Assembly: GCF_003752365.1 (NCBI RefSeq)
Contig: NZ_RJUO01000001.1
Span: forward strand, 558,001-622,000
DNA: 64,000 nt
Reading direction: 5' to 3'
DNA from: Frondihabitans sp. PhB188
GTDB lineage: Bacteria; Actinomycetota; Actinomycetes; Actinomycetales; Microbacteriaceae
Below, piece after piece: positions 54,585 to 64,000 of the stretch. The number at the start of each line of letters is the position of its first letter. Within the stretch, counting starts at the first letter, position 1. A model generated the notes under the pieces. The model was not told the origin of the DNA, made no database searches, and worked only from the letters and a program-made list of their open reading frames with translations. Both the position numbers and the translations under genes were made by a program.

Positions 54585-55727
54585 TCAGGCGGGGACCGGC
54601 AGGGCGCGCAGGCCGCGCTCGAGCACGTCGAGGGGTGCCGCGAGGCTGATCCTGATCCAGCCCTCGCCCGAGCGGCCGAAGGCGCTGCCGGGGGCGATGG
54701 CGACGCGCTCGGCGATCAGGAAGTCCTCCGCCCATTGAGCGACGTCGCCCCGGGAGGCGTGCGAGACGTCGACCCAGAGGTAGAAGGCGCCGGCCGGGTC
54801 GAGGAAGGCCAGACCCCGCTGGCGCAGGATCTCCCGAGCCGCCTCGAGGTTCTCCCGGTAGTGCTCGCGCGCATCGGCGACGGGCTGGTTGTCGCCGGTG
54901 ACGGCGGCAAGGGCCGCCCACTGGTCGGGCTCGGCGACGCAGCTGATCTGCGCCTCCTGCACCGTTCTCATCGTCTCGGAGAGCCCTCGGGGCGTGACGA
55001 GGTAGCCCACACGCACGCCGGTCATCGCGTAGGTCTTGCTCAGGGAGAAGACGCTGAACACCCGGTCGTCGTCGTCGAGCGCCGCGAGGCTCACGTGCGC
55101 CGTGCCGTAGGTGAAGTACTCGTACACCTCGTCGCTGATCACCCAGAGGTCGTGGCGGCGGGCGAAGTCGAGGATCCGGCGCAGCAGCGCCTCGCCGAAC
55201 ACCGTGCCGAGGGGGTTCGAGGGCGAGTTGACGATGATGGCGCGCGTCCGGTCGGTGACCAGGGGCTCCAGGGCGTCGACGTCCGGCTCGAAACCGTGCT
55301 CGGCCGAGAGCGCGTACGGCACCGCGTGCGCGTCGAGCATGTGCGCGTTCATGGTAAAGGTCGTGTAGCCGGGATCAGGAACGAGCACCTCGTCGCCCGG
55401 CCCGAGCAGCAGGCCCATCGCCTGGTGCAGGGCCTGAGTCGCCCCGACGGTCACCCAGACCTGCTCCTCGGCCACGTGCACGTCGTTCTCGCGCGCCAGC
55501 TTGGCCACCAGGGCGGCCCGGAGCGGCGCGATGCCGCCGTTGGGCGTGTAGCTCGTGCGGTCCTCGGCCCAGGCGCGCCGGGCGGCGTCGATGATGTGGC
55601 GGGCGACCGGCACGTCGGGCTCGCCGACGACCAGCATCGCGACGTCGTCGAGCTTCATCGCGATCTCGAACACCCGTCGGATACCGGAGCCGGGCACGGA
55701 CAGGATGTGCGGGGCGAGGGAAGGCAT
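54585..55727 (-). CDS. Class I/II pyridoxal-phosphate aminotransferase
   Basis: A 380-residue fold type I aminotransferase. The PLP Lys is in [16 protein letters not shown], the Asn in NSPSNPLG, and the substrate-carboxylate Arg near WIRISLAAP. The amino acid specificity is not clear. It is divergent from rpsT. Confidence 0.9.
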   Translation of the reverse strand: MPSLAPHILSVPGSGIRRVFEIAMKLDDVAMLVVGEPDVPVARHIIDAARRAWAEDRTSYTPNGGIAPLRAALVAKLARENDVHVAEEQVWVTVGATQALHQAMGLLLGPGDEVLVPDPGYTTFTMNAHMLDAHAVPYALSAEHGFEPDVDALEPLVTDRTRAIIVNSPSNPLGTVFGEALLRRILDFARRHDLWVISDEVYEYFTYGTAHVSLAALDDDDRVFSVFSLSKTYAMTGVRVGYLVTPRGLSETMRTVQEAQISCVAEPDQWAALAAVTGDNQPVADAREHYRENLEAAREILRQRGLAFLDPAGAFYLWVDVSHASRGDVAQWAEDFLIAERVAIAPGSAFGRSGEGWIRISLAAPLDVLERGLRALPVPA

Positions 55728-55763
55728 GCCGAGACGTTACTACGACACGCTCGGCCCGCTTGA

Positions 55764-55792
55764 TTGCCGCTCGGCAGACGCCCTGGTAGTGT
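55764..55792 (+). promoter_or_regulatory. rpsT promoter
   Basis: TTGCCG (55764-55769) and TAGTGT (55787-55792) with a 17-base spacer. The predicted leader is about 130 bases, long enough for S20 feedback control. Confidence 0.6.
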
Positions 55793-55929
55793 TGATTCTT
55801 GGCTTCCGCCGCCGCTTCCCCGCTGCGCGGCGATTCGCAGTCAGTTCGCCTAGGCGACCAGGTCCACCCTCTATGGGCCTGATCGGCTGCGTACACACTC
55901 TTATCAATCCAGACAGAAGGTTCACCACA

Positions 55930-56190
55930 GTGGCAAACATCAAGTCGCAGATCAAGCGCATCGGCACCAACAAGAAGGCCCAGGACCGCAACAAGGCCGT
56001 CAAGAGCGAGCTGAAGACCGTCATTCGCTCGACGCACGCCGCCATCACCGGCGGCGACAAGGCCGCTGCGACCGCCGCTCTCGTCGTCGCGACGAAGAAG
56101 CTCGACAAGGCCGTCAGCAAGGGTGTCATCCACCAGAACCAGGCTGCCAACCGCAAGTCGGCGATCGCCAAGCAGGTCGCGGCCCTCTAG
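55930..56190 (+). CDS. rpsT: 30S ribosomal protein S20
   Basis: An 86-residue basic protein, [20 protein letters not shown] at the start, matching S20. The GTG has AGAAGG nine bases upstream. A strong terminator follows at 56206. Confidence 0.97.
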   Translation: MANIKSQIKRIGTNKKAQDRNKAVKSELKTVIRSTHAAITGGDKAAATAALVVATKKLDKAVSKGVIHQNQAANRKSAIAKQVAAL

Positions 56191-56205
56191 GTCCCGCGCC
56201 GCTGT

Positions 56206-56246
56206 ACGAAGGCCCCGCCTCCCGATTCGGGAGGCGGGGCCTTCGT
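56206..56246 (+). terminator. rpsT terminator
   Basis: Perfect 19-bp arms (ACGAAGGCCCCGCCTCCCG and its complement) around ATT. The stretch 56247-56382 beyond it is GC-rich with no gene visible. Confidence 0.85.
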
Positions 56247-56382
56247 CGTGCGGGGGCGTCGGCCCCCGGGACCGGCTCGAGCGCGCCCTGCGGCGACTCG
56301 GCCCCGCCGCAACGGCTCAGCCCCGCCGTCGCGACGGCGGGCGCGTGCCGATTCGGCGGGCCCGAGCTGCCGGGCCCCGCCT

Positions 56383-57411
56383 CTAGCGCGTAGCGCCTCG
56401 ACGGCTGACGACGCTGACCATGCGCTCGAGGGCGTACACGGCGTCGCGCTCGGCGCCCTTGACGGCGGCGTCGGTGGTGGCGATGAGGTCGATGGCGCGG
56501 CCGAGCCCCTCGTCGGACCACCCGCCGAGGTCGCGCTGCGCGCGCTGCACCTGCCAGGGCGCCAGCCCGAACCGCGACGCCAGCTCGCCCTGGCTGGAGC
56601 GCCCGCCGCCGCTGACCTTGGCCATGGTCCGGAGCTTGGACGCGAAGGCGGCGACGATCGGCACGGGGTCCTGCCCCGAGGCCAGCGCATGCCGCAGCAG
56701 GATCAGGGCCTCACCCTGCCGCCCGGCGATCGCGGTGTCGGCGACCTTGAACGCGTTGGTCTCGACGCGACCCGAGTAGTACTTCTCGACGGTCACCTCG
56801 GTGATCTCGGCGGCCCCGTCGGCAAGGAGCTGCTGGCACGCGGAGGCGAGCTCCGAGAGGTCGTCCTGGAACGCCTGCACCAGCGCACGAAGGGCTCCGG
56901 CCGATACGCGCCGCCCCTCGGCGGCGAACTCGGCGGCGGCGAAGTCGAGCTTCTCGGTGTCTTTCTTGAGCTCGGCGCAGATGACCTCGATGCCGCCGCC
57001 GAGGCCGCCGCGGAGCGCGTCGAGCAGCTTCTTGCCTCGGACTCCCCCGCCGTGGCGGAGCACGAGGTAGGTGTCGTCGGCCGGCGCCTCCAGGTACGAG
57101 AGCGCCTCCTGCAGGAATGCGTCGGTGCACTTCTCGACGTTGGCGACTCGGATGAGGCGCGGCTCGGCGAACAGCGACGGGCTTGCCAGCGTGATCAGCT
57201 CACCGGGGCCGTACTGGTCGGCCGAGAGATCGTGGACCTCGAGCCGAGGGTCTTCGGCGACAAGCTGGTCGCGCAGCTGCCGGACGGACCGGTCGGCGAG
57301 AAACTGCTCGGGCCCCGAGACCAGGATCACGGGCGCCGGACGAATGGCGTCCCATCCGACCTGGGCGATCTGGACGGCCTTCGTCGCCTTGCCCGCGGTT
57401 CGCGCTGCCAT
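56383..57411 (-). CDS. holA: DNA polymerase III subunit delta
   Basis: A 342-residue clamp-loader subunit with the N-terminal segment PVILVSGPEQFLADR and the helical C-terminus. The ATG at 57411 has GGAGGAGAG upstream. The comEC frame runs over its first 212 bases. Confidence 0.92.
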   Translation of the reverse strand: MAARTAGKATKAVQIAQVGWDAIRPAPVILVSGPEQFLADRSVRQLRDQLVAEDPRLEVHDLSADQYGPGELITLASPSLFAEPRLIRVANVEKCTDAFLQEALSYLEAPADDTYLVLRHGGGVRGKKLLDALRGGLGGGIEVICAELKKDTEKLDFAAAEFAAEGRRVSAGALRALVQAFQDDLSELASACQQLLADGAAEITEVTVEKYYSGRVETNAFKVADTAIAGRQGEALILLRHALASGQDPVPIVAAFASKLRTMAKVSGGGRSSQGELASRFGLAPWQVQRAQRDLGGWSDEGLGRAIDLIATTDAAVKGAERDAVYALERMVSVVSRRGATR

Positions 57412-59737
57412 GTCTCTCCTCCGGGCGGTCCGTGCCGGGCCGTGTCGAGCGGCCCGGGGCCGCGACCGGTTCGGCGAGGCCGGGGTCAAGCCTAGGTGCA
57501 CCGGCCGTCACGCGTGCTCCTGCGCGCCAGACGGCGATGCCGCCGTCGGAGTCGCGGGCGAGGGCGACGGTGCCGTCCTCGTCGCTGCGGACGACGGCGG
57601 CGCCGACCGACTGCAGCAGGTCGACGGTCTGCGCGACGGGGTGGCCGTAGGTGTTGTCGGCCCCGACGCCGATCAGGGCGATGCGGGGCCGTAGTTCCTG
57701 GTACAGAGAAGGGCTCTGGTCGCGCGACCCGTGGTGCGACACCTTGACGACGTCGACCGGGCCGAAGTCGGTGCGTCCGCGCAGGCGCGCCTGCTCGCGT
57801 TCGCCGAGGTCGCCCAGCAGCACCGCGGTCAGCTGCGCCGGCGCGCAGACCGAGGCGCACGAGACCGAGAGCACGACGCTCGCCTCGTTGCCCGGCGTCG
57901 TCCCGTCAGGCGGCCACAGCATGGTGAGCCGCGCGTCGCCCAGCCGAGTCGACGCACCCGGCGTCGCGGCGACCACCGCCCGAGCCCTGAGCGCAGGAAC
58001 GACGTCGCCACCGCCCGGCCCCACGAGCACGGTCTCCACCCGCCCGGCCAGCGACCCGGACGCGCCGACGTGGTCGGCGTCGAAGTGGGTGAGCACGAGG
58101 AGGTCGATCCGGCCGATGCCGAAGGACTGCAGGCAGGTGGCCAGCAAAGCCGCATCGTCGCCGGTGTCGACGAGCGCCACCCTGCCCGCCGACCGGACGA
58201 GCACGGCGTCGCCCTGGCCCACGTCGCACTGCGCGATCTGCCAGTCGGCGGGGAGGGTCGCGCGGCGGCCGAGCGTGCCGCCGGCGGTGGTCGCGGCCAG
58301 GGGCACGAGGAGCGCGAGCAGGGCGGAGGTCGCGACACGGCGGGCGCGGCGGTGCGACGGCGCGAGCACCGCGGCGGCGGCCAGCAGCACGACGAGTGCG
58401 GCGACCCCGACGGCGAGAGCGCCCGCGCCCCACTCGAGCCGCGCCCCGGGGACGCCGGCCGCGAACCGGGCCACCGCGGCGATCCAGGTCGAGGGGAGCC
58501 CCGCGGCGTGAGACACGGCGACCGCGGCGGCGGGCCAGACGGGGCCGAGCAGGCACGCGACCAGGCCGAGGACCGTCGCGACGGGTGCCGCCGGTTCGGC
58601 GAGGACGTTGGCGGGGATGCCGACGAGCGGCACACCGGGGTCGAGCAGGAGCAGCAGCGGCTGGCAGGCCAGCTGCGCCGCGATCGGCACGGCGAGAGCG
58701 ACTGCGATCGGCGACGGCACGACCCGGGCCAGGACGAGGCTGAGCGGCCCGGTCAGCACCACGAGCCCCGCGGTCGCCAGCACCGACAGGGCGAACCCGA
58801 ACGATCGCGCGAGCCACGGGTCGCTCAGCAGGAGCACGACGACGGCGAGCGACACCAGAGGGAGCCCGCGCACGGGTCGTCCCCACGCAGTCAGGGCGAG
58901 CCCCGCCAGAGCCATGACGGCGGCGCGCTGGACGCTCGGCTCGGGAGTCACCAGCACCACGAATCCGCCGAGCACCAGGGCGGCTGCCCCGTAGCGAACG
59001 AGCCGCGGCACCCCGAGCGCGGCCGCCAGCATTAGCGTGACGGCGACGACGACGGCGCAGTTCGCACCCGACACCGCCGTGAGGTGGGCCAGAGACGACC
59101 GTTTCATCGCCTGGTCGAGGTCGGCCGAGACGCGTGCCGTGTCGCCGAGCGTCAGCCCCGGGAGCAGGTCGCCGCCGTCGCCCGGGAGACCGGCGGTGGT
59201 GCGCGCGAAGCCGTCGCGTAGGTCGGCGGCCCACCCGCCGAGCCCCGACGCAGGCCTCACCACCTCGACCGGCGAGGACGGCCGCAACGCCAGCGCATGG
59301 GGATCGCCGGGGGTGAACTCGGAGAGCCGGCCGGTCACGGCGACGGTGTCGCCGGCGGTGGGCCAGGCGGCGCCCGGCTCCGCGCCGAGGACGAGGGTGC
59401 GGAGGGGGTGGGCGGGTTCCTGCGCCCCGACCCTGCTGATCGACAGGGTGAGCGTGCCGGTACGCGGATCGGGCAGGCCGACGACCTCGCCGACGACGGC
59501 CGTCGAGGTGTTCGGCAGCGACTCCGGCGACGGCAGGCGGATCCACGCCGACCCGGCGAGGGCTGCGACGACGCCGAGCATCACGGCCACGAGCCCGAGC
59601 CGCCGACCGACGAGCAGCACGCACGACCCGACCGCGGCGACTCCCGCGATCATCGGCAGCGCGGCAGGGTGAGGCAGCGCGAGCACCAGCGCACCCCACC
59701 CCGCCGCCGCCGGCGCCGCCAGCCGCACGTCGATCAC
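57200..59737 (-). CDS. comEC: ComEC/Rec2 DNA-uptake channel, frame running into holA
   Basis: A competence membrane channel for single-stranded DNA. N-terminal helices, then a ComEC core (SLAHLTAVSGANCAVVVAV) and a C-terminal metallo-beta-lactamase domain (THFDADHVG and VSHHGSRDQSPS). The family homology ends around DEDGTVALARDSDGGIAVWR near 57520, but the frame has no stop for another 100 codons. The last 212 bases overlap holA. The GTG at 59737 overlaps comEA by 4 bp. A lost stop or a sequencing error is possible. Confidence 0.88.
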   Translation of the reverse strand: MIDVRLAAPAAAGWGALVLALPHPAALPMIAGVAAVGSCVLLVGRRLGLVAVMLGVVAALAGSAWIRLPSPESLPNTSTAVVGEVVGLPDPRTGTLTLSISRVGAQEPAHPLRTLVLGAEPGAAWPTAGDTVAVTGRLSEFTPGDPHALALRPSSPVEVVRPASGLGGWAADLRDGFARTTAGLPGDGGDLLPGLTLGDTARVSADLDQAMKRSSLAHLTAVSGANCAVVVAVTLMLAAALGVPRLVRYGAAALVLGGFVVLVTPEPSVQRAAVMALAGLALTAWGRPVRGLPLVSLAVVVLLLSDPWLARSFGFALSVLATAGLVVLTGPLSLVLARVVPSPIAVALAVPIAAQLACQPLLLLLDPGVPLVGIPANVLAEPAAPVATVLGLVACLLGPVWPAAAVAVSHAAGLPSTWIAAVARFAAGVPGARLEWGAGALAVGVAALVVLLAAAAVLAPSHRRARRVATSALLALLVPLAATTAGGTLGRRATLPADWQIAQCDVGQGDAVLVRSAGRVALVDTGDDAALLATCLQSFGIGRIDLLVLTHFDADHVGASGSLAGRVETVLVGPGGGDVVPALRARAVVAATPGASTRLGDARLTMLWPPDGTTPGNEASVVLSVSCASVCAPAQLTAVLLGDLGEREQARLRGRTDFGPVDVVKVSHHGSRDQSPSLYQELRPRIALIGVGADNTYGHPVAQTVDLLQSVGAAVVRSDEDGTVALARDSDGGIAVWRAGARVTAGAPRLDPGLAEPVAAPGRSTRPGTDRPEERHGSANRGQGDEGRPDRPGRMGRHSSGARDPGLGARAVSRRPVRPAAARPACRRRPSARGPRSLGRPVRPR
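57991..58000 (-). repeat. GTTCCTGCGC decamer in comEC, off-phase
   Basis: The minus strand reads GTT-CCT-GCG (Val-Pro-Ala), using rare GTT and CCT. Confidence 0.6.
59416..59425 (+). repeat. GTTCCTGCGC decamer in comEC, off-phase
   Basis: The minus strand reads GCG-CAG-GAA (Ala-Gln-Glu). GAA is a rare codon in this genome. Confidence 0.6.
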
Positions 59738-60387
59738 CCCGCCACCACGCTCTCCCGCAGCGCCTCGAGCTTCTTCTCGCCGATCCCCGGCACGTCGAGA
59801 AGGTCTTCGACGGCGGCGAACCGCCCGTGCTCGTCGCGCCACGCGAGAATCGCGGCGCTCGTCGCCGGCCCGACGCCCGACAGCGTCTCGAGGGTCGCGG
59901 CGTCGGCCGCGTTGAGGTCGACCATGCCCGAAGGCGCCGACGACGACGACGTGCCGGCTGGCGGCACCGGCGAAGCCGACTCCCCCACCCTCGGCACGAC
60001 GATCTGCTCGCCGTCGGCGACCGTGCGAGCGAGGTTCAGCGCTGTCTGGTCGGCATCGCCGCGAAACCCGCCGGCCCGGGCCACCACGTCGACCGCCCGC
60101 GACCCGGACGCCACCTCGTACAGTCCGGGCCGCTCGACCCGCCCCAGGATGTGCACGAACACCCGCCCCGGCGAAGGCGTCGAGAGCGCCGGGGCCGGCG
60201 TCGTGAACGACGACACGGGCGCAGGAACATCGGCTACCGCCTGCCGCCCCGCCGTGATGGCCGACACCGCCACCACGATCCCGACCAGGACCACCGCCGC
60301 CACGACCGCCGCGCCCACGGCCACCCGCCACCGCGGCGCCGACCCCGGCTCGCGGAAGTCCGGCGTGCGCCCCTCTGAACTGCTCAT
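59734..60387 (-). CDS. comEA: ComEA DNA-binding competence protein
   Basis: A 217-residue membrane-anchored DNA receptor for uptake: a helix near residues 24-45, an SLBB-like domain (FVHILGRVERPGLYEVASG) and the C-terminal helix-hairpin-helix pair (LNAADAATLETLSGVGPATSAAI and VPGIGEKKLEALR). It overlaps comEC by 4 bp. Pilus genes are not in the window. Confidence 0.93.
   Translation of the reverse strand: MSSSEGRTPDFREPGSAPRWRVAVGAAVVAAVVLVGIVVAVSAITAGRQAVADVPAPVSSFTTPAPALSTPSPGRVFVHILGRVERPGLYEVASGSRAVDVVARAGGFRGDADQTALNLARTVADGEQIVVPRVGESASPVPPAGTSSSSAPSGMVDLNAADAATLETLSGVGPATSAAILAWRDEHGRFAAVEDLLDVPGIGEKKLEALRESVVAG
60219..60228 (-). repeat. GTTCCTGCGC decamer in comEA, off-phase
   Basis: The minus strand reads GTT-CCT-GCG-CCC (Val-Pro-Ala-Pro) with two rare codons. 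Confidence 0.6.
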
Positions 60388-60423
60388 GCGGCCACGCTAG
60401 GAAAGCGGCGGCCCCGGAGACGA

Positions 60424-60459
60424 CGGAGCCGCCGATCTGTGCAGAGATCGGCGGCTCCG
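60424..60459 (-). terminator. Terminator hairpin of leuS
   Basis: Perfect 15-bp arms (CGGAGCCGCCGATCT and its complement) with a GTGCAG loop, 28 bases past the leuS stop. No T run. Confidence 0.7.
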
Positions 60460-60487
60460 AGGCCCTGTGGAGAACAGGACGACAGCG

Positions 60488-63100
60488 TTACTTCACGGCG
60501 ATGTTCACCACGCGCGGCGCCCGCACGATCACGTTGACGATCTCTTTGTCGCCGACGGCGCGCCTCACGGCCGCCGACTCGCGAGCCAAGGCCTCCAGCT
60601 CGTCGGCGCCGATCTTCGGCGAGACCTCGAGACGGTCGCGCACCTTGCCGTTGACCTGGATCACCGCGGTGACGCTGGTCTCGACGAGCAGCGTCGGGTC
60701 GGCCTTGCGCCAGCCGAAGGTCGCGACGTCGGAGTCGTAGCCGAGGCGCTCCCACATCTCGGCCGCGGTGTGCGGCGAGAACAGCGACAGAGCGAGAGCC
60801 ACGGTCTCGGTGGCCTCTCGCACGGCCGGGTCGGCGGGGCCCGCGCCCGAGTCGACGGCCTTGCGGATCGTGTTGACGAGCTCCATGAGGCGCGCGACGA
60901 CGACGTTGAACTTGAACGCCTCGACCAGGCTCGGGGCCTCCGACAGGAAGCGGTGCGTCGAGCGGCGGAGGTTCTGGTCGCCCTCGGCCCACACGGCGTC
61001 GGGCGTCGAGGCGACGTCGTTCGCCAGGCGGAAGGCCCGCGCCAGGAACTTGGCGGCGCCGGCGGGCGACACGTCTTCCCAGTTGATGTCGTCTTCGGGC
61101 GGGCCGGCGAACGCCATGGTGAGGCGGATCGCGTCGACGCCGTGCTCGGCGAGCTCGTCGCTCAGGTTGACGCCGCCCTTCGACTTCGACATCTTCGAGC
61201 CGCCCGAGAGCACCATGCCCTGGTTCAGCAGCGCGCTGAAGGGCTCGGTGAAGCCCACGTAGCCGAGGTCGAACAGCACCTTGGTGATGAAGCGCGCGTA
61301 CAGCAGGTGCAGGATCGCATGCTCGACACCGCCGACGTACTGGTCGACGGGCGCCCACTTGTCGGCCTCCTTCGGGTCGAAGGCCATGGTGTCGTCGTTC
61401 GGGTTGAGGTAGCGCAGGTAATACCACGACGAGTCGACGAAGGTGTCCATCGTGTCGGGGTCGCGGAGGGCCGGACTGCCGTCGCGAGGGTCCTCGACGG
61501 TGACCCACTCGGTGGCGGCGCCCAGCGGCGACTGGCCCTTGGGCTTGAGGTCGAGGCCCTCGGTCGACGGCAGCTCGACGGGGAGCTGGTCGAGCGGAAC
61601 AGGGATCTCGACGCCGTCGGCGCCGTGGATGATCGGGATCGGGGTGCCCCAGAAGCGCTGGCGCGAGATGAGCCAGTCCCGGAGGCGGTACGTCTTGGCG
61701 GCGCGGCCGTCGCCGGCGGTCTCCAGCGCCTCGATGATGCGCTTGATGCCGTTCGACTTGCTCAGCCCGGTGAAGACGCCCGAGTTCAGCAGGCGGCCCT
61801 CGCCGGTCAGGGCGGTGCCCGTCTCGGCGGGGTCGGTCGGCTCCAGATCGTCGGGCAGGATCGCCTGGCCGTTCTCGTCCAGCTCGAGCGCGGGGATCAC
61901 ACCGGTCACGGGCGCGTTCACGTCGACGACGACGCGCACGGGCAGGTCGTACTTCAGGGCGAAGTCGAGGTCGCGCTGGTCGTGCGCCGGCACGGCCATG
62001 ACGGCGCCGTGGCCGTAGTCGGGCAGGACGTAGTCGGCGGCCCACACCGGGATCCGCTCGCCGGTCAGCGGGTTCTTGGCGTAGCGGCCGAGGAAGACGC
62101 CCTGCTTCGGGCGGTCGGCGGTCTGGCGCTCGATCTCGGTGCTCTTCTGCACCTCGGTCAGGAATGCCTGGAACGTCTCGGCGATCGCGGCGTCGTCCGC
62201 GCCGGCGACGAGCTCCGCCGCCAGGTCGGACTCCGGCGCGACGACCATGAAGGTGACGCCGTGCAGGGTGTCGGGGCGCGTCGTGAAGACCGTGATCTTC
62301 TCGGCGCGGCCCTCGACGGCGAAGTCGACGTCGGCACCCGTCGAGCGCCCGATCCAGTTGCGCTGCATCGCCAGCACCTTCGACGGCCAGCGGCCCTCGA
62401 GCTGGTTCAGGTCGTCGAGCAGGCGGTCGGCGTAGTCGGTGATCTTGAAGTACCACTGCGTGAGCTTCTTCTTCACCACGACGGCGCCCGAGCGGTCGGA
62501 CGTGCCGTCGGCGAGCACCTGCTCGTTGGCGAGGACGGTCTGGTCCACAGGGTCCCAGTTGACCCAGCTGTCTTTCCGGTAGGCCAGGCCCTTCTCGTAC
62601 ATCTTGAGGAACAGCCACTGGTTCCACTTGTAGTACTCGGGGTCGGAGGTGTGGATCTCGCGGGTCCAGTCGACCGACACGCCGTACGCCTTCATGGCGG
62701 CGCGCTGCTGGTCGATGTTCGCGTACGTCCACTCGCGCGGGTCGGTGCCGCGCTTGATCGCGGCGTTCTCGGCGGGCAGCCCGAAGCTGTCCCAGCCCAC
62801 GGGGTGCAGCACCTGGAAGCCCTGCTGCCACCAGTAGCGGGCAACGATGTCGCCGAACGCGAACGCCTCGGCGTGACCCATGTGCAGGTCGCCCGACGGG
62901 TACGAGAACATGTCCATGATGTACTTGCGCGGGCGCTTGTCGGTCGGGTCGTCGATCGTGAACGGCTGGCGCTCCTCCCAGACGGCCTGCCACTTCGTCT
63001 GCAGGGCGGCGAAGTCGTAGGCGTTCGGGTCGACGACGGTCGACTCGCCGTCATCGCCGGCGGCGTCGGTCGTCAGGTTCTGCTCGTGCTCGTGTGCCAC
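60488..63100 (-). CDS. leuS: Leucyl-tRNA synthetase
   Basis: An 870-residue class I synthetase. HIGH-like motif [13 protein letters not shown] in SKMSKSKGG, the CP1 editing domain ([17 protein letters not shown]) and the anticodon domain are all present. The GTG at 63100 is preferred, since the frame upstream ([15 protein letters not shown]) looks like leader. The start is uncertain by about 15 codons. Confidence 0.95.
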   Translation of the reverse strand: MAHEHEQNLTTDAAGDDGESTVVDPNAYDFAALQTKWQAVWEERQPFTIDDPTDKRPRKYIMDMFSYPSGDLHMGHAEAFAFGDIVARYWWQQGFQVLHPVGWDSFGLPAENAAIKRGTDPREWTYANIDQQRAAMKAYGVSVDWTREIHTSDPEYYKWNQWLFLKMYEKGLAYRKDSWVNWDPVDQTVLANEQVLADGTSDRSGAVVVKKKLTQWYFKITDYADRLLDDLNQLEGRWPSKVLAMQRNWIGRSTGADVDFAVEGRAEKITVFTTRPDTLHGVTFMVVAPESDLAAELVAGADDAAIAETFQAFLTEVQKSTEIERQTADRPKQGVFLGRYAKNPLTGERIPVWAADYVLPDYGHGAVMAVPAHDQRDLDFALKYDLPVRVVVDVNAPVTGVIPALELDENGQAILPDDLEPTDPAETGTALTGEGRLLNSGVFTGLSKSNGIKRIIEALETAGDGRAAKTYRLRDWLISRQRFWGTPIPIIHGADGVEIPVPLDQLPVELPSTEGLDLKPKGQSPLGAATEWVTVEDPRDGSPALRDPDTMDTFVDSSWYYLRYLNPNDDTMAFDPKEADKWAPVDQYVGGVEHAILHLLYARFITKVLFDLGYVGFTEPFSALLNQGMVLSGGSKMSKSKGGVNLSDELAEHGVDAIRLTMAFAGPPEDDINWEDVSPAGAAKFLARAFRLANDVASTPDAVWAEGDQNLRRSTHRFLSEAPSLVEAFKFNVVVARLMELVNTIRKAVDSGAGPADPAVREATETVALALSLFSPHTAAEMWERLGYDSDVATFGWRKADPTLLVETSVTAVIQVNGKVRDRLEVSPKIGADELEALARESAAVRRAVGDKEIVNVIVRAPRVVNIAVK

Positions 63101-63174
63101 GGAGGTTCTCAATTCACGTCTGGGGGTGCGGGCCCAGGAGCGCATCGCACTGGCGACGCCGCGGACCCAAGGAT

Positions 63175-64000
63175 CTAGATTAGCGAGTCCGGCACGCCGG
63201 AGGCGCCGAGGGCGGTCAGCAGGGCGCGGGCCTTGATCGCGACCTCGGCCAGCTCGTCGGCCGGGTCGGACTCGTTCGTGATCCCGCCGCCGACGCCGAC
63301 GCCGGCCTCGCCGGTGGGGAGGTCGAGCACGATCGACCGGATCACGACGGCCAGATCGACCGTGCCGTCGAATCCGAACCGCCCCGCGACCCCCGAGTAG
63401 AGTCCGCGAGGCCCGGCCTCCAGCCCCGCCAGGATCCGCACCACGCTGTGCTTCGGCGCCCCGGTCATCGACCCCGGCGGGAACGTCGCCCGCAGCACGT
63501 CGATGCCGGTGAGCCCGGGCCGCACCACGGCCGTCACCGTGCTGACGAGCTGGTGCACGTGCTCGAAGCCCTCGACGGCGAACAGCGACGACACGGCGAC
63601 GTGCTCGGGCCGCGACACCCGCGAGAGGTCGTTGCGCATGAGGTCGACGATCATCAGGTTCTCGGCGCGCTCCTTGCGGTTCGACGCGAGTTCCTGCGCC
63701 CGGGCCTCGTCGAGTCGCGAATCGGCCGAGCGCTCGCGAGTGCCCTTGATCGGCGACGTCGAGACCCGGCCCTCGGCATCGATGCGCAGGAACTCCTCGG
63801 GACTCGCCCCCAGCACGGCCGTCTCGCCGAGCCTGATGAACGACGCCCTCGGCGCCGGAGACGACCGCCGCAGCCGCGCGTAGAGGTCGAGGTCGCTCTC
63901 GCCGGTCACGACGGAGGCGCTCGTCGTCAGGCAGATGACGAAGGCGTCGCCGCGGTCGATCGCGGCCAGGCAGCCGGCGATCAGGTCGAGGTAGCGGGCG
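63175..64000 (-). CDS. pabB: Aminodeoxychorismate synthase component I, 5' truncated by the window edge
   Basis: A chorismate-binding enzyme of folate synthesis. The visible part begins [21 protein letters not shown] and has PIKGTRERS, where Lys rather than Ala marks PabB as opposed to TrpE. The motif [16 protein letters not shown] follows. The frame is open to the window edge. GTG at 63909 is internal, not the start. Confidence 0.88.
   Translation of the reverse strand, partial: ARYLDLIAGCLAAIDRGDAFVICLTTSASVVTGESDLDLYARLRRSSPAPRASFIRLGETAVLGASPEEFLRIDAEGRVSTSPIKGTRERSADSRLDEARAQELASNRKERAENLMIVDLMRNDLSRVSRPEHVAVSSLFAVEGFEHVHQLVSTVTAVVRPGLTGIDVLRATFPPGSMTGAPKHSVVRILAGLEAGPRGLYSGVAGRFGFDGTVDLAVVIRSIVLDLPTGEAGVGVGGGITNESDPADELAEVAIKARALLTALGASGVPDSLI
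63690..63699 (+). repeat. GTTCCTGCGC decamer in pabB, off-phase
   Basis: On the minus strand it reads GCG-CAG-GAA (Ala-Gln-Glu) with rare GAA. Confidence 0.55.
63784..63793 (-). repeat. GTTCCTGCGC decamer, in-phase coding copy
   Basis: Within pabB; reads Phe-Leu-Arg with common codons, so codon usage can explain it. Confidence 0.4.

Noticed and set aside
56247-56382. Gene in the GC-rich gap between rpsT and holA
   Set aside because: Short frames exist but none has a start with a binding site or a sensible composition.

Overview
The window is about 70% GC with dense, mostly G/C-ending codons, and it reads as chromosomal sequence of a Gram-positive actinobacterium, most likely family Microbacteriaceae. 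The basis is a compact FAS II cluster next to a DUF3145 gene, a paired FMN reductase and LLM flavin monooxygenase, a family A DNA polymerase without a 5' nuclease, the order hrcA-dnaJ-rsmE-HIT-phoH-ybeY-CNNM-era, and a single-chain GlyRS. Genus cannot be resolved. I see no rRNA, CRISPR array, prophage, integrase or transposase. Nearly everything is core housekeeping; accessory content is limited to an AbiEi/nuclease-like gene, a lone HicB-like protein and a disrupted membrane-protein locus.

Layout. 1-3448: fabD (5' cut by the window edge), fabH, acpP, fabF on the + strand, making fatty acids. 3649-9569, mostly -: DUF3145, DNA polymerase, DUF1684, the FMN reductase/LLM pair, an excalibur protein and a small hypothetical. 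9697-11218: a membrane protein split over three frames. 11444-16755: MFS exporter, HicB-like protein, small membrane protein, tRNA-Ile2(CAU), GT4 glycosyltransferase, DMT transporter, peptide deformylase. 16841-24475: tRNA-Asn, then a peptide-type ABC importer (binding protein, two permeases, fused double ATPase, a degenerate third ATPase) ending in a 2-hydroxyacid dehydrogenase. 24656-29204: dnaG, dgt, dusB. 29300-35989: aminoacyl-tRNA deacylase, DsbA-like protein, AbiEi-like protein, glyS, class V aminotransferase with a divergent LysR regulator, a lipoprotein. 36158-42441: uppS, recO, TRIC-family protein, leuA with a leader-peptide attenuator, and a NarL/DesK-type two-component system. 42546-49729: era, CNNM protein, ybeY, phoH, HIT, rsmE, dnaJ, hrcA, with a CIRCE-like operator upstream of hrcA. 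49894-57411: DUF4870, hemW, DUF1990, small membrane protein, lepA, aminotransferase, rpsT, holA. 57200-64000: comEC, comEA, leuS and a 5'-truncated pabB.

Regulation. Many genes have a TANNNT-like -10 hexamer 6-7 bases before the start codon, which predicts leaderless transcripts; several divergent pairs share gaps of 34-82 bp. leuA is preceded by a leucine-rich leader peptide that itself looks leaderless.

Most worth a second look: (1) the decamer GCGCAGGAAC/GTTCCTGCGC, which I count 13 times; nine copies are intergenic or lie in reading phases that force rare codons, and three sit in comEA/comEC, suggesting an uptake, recombination or other DNA-level signal; (2) the leuA attenuator; (3) a 78-bp hairpin repeat family at two gene 3' ends; (4) a dgt gene with no ATG/GTG/TTG start; (5) a comEC frame that runs into holA; (6) an ABC ATPase lacking its H-loop histidine. 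All counts were made by eye.
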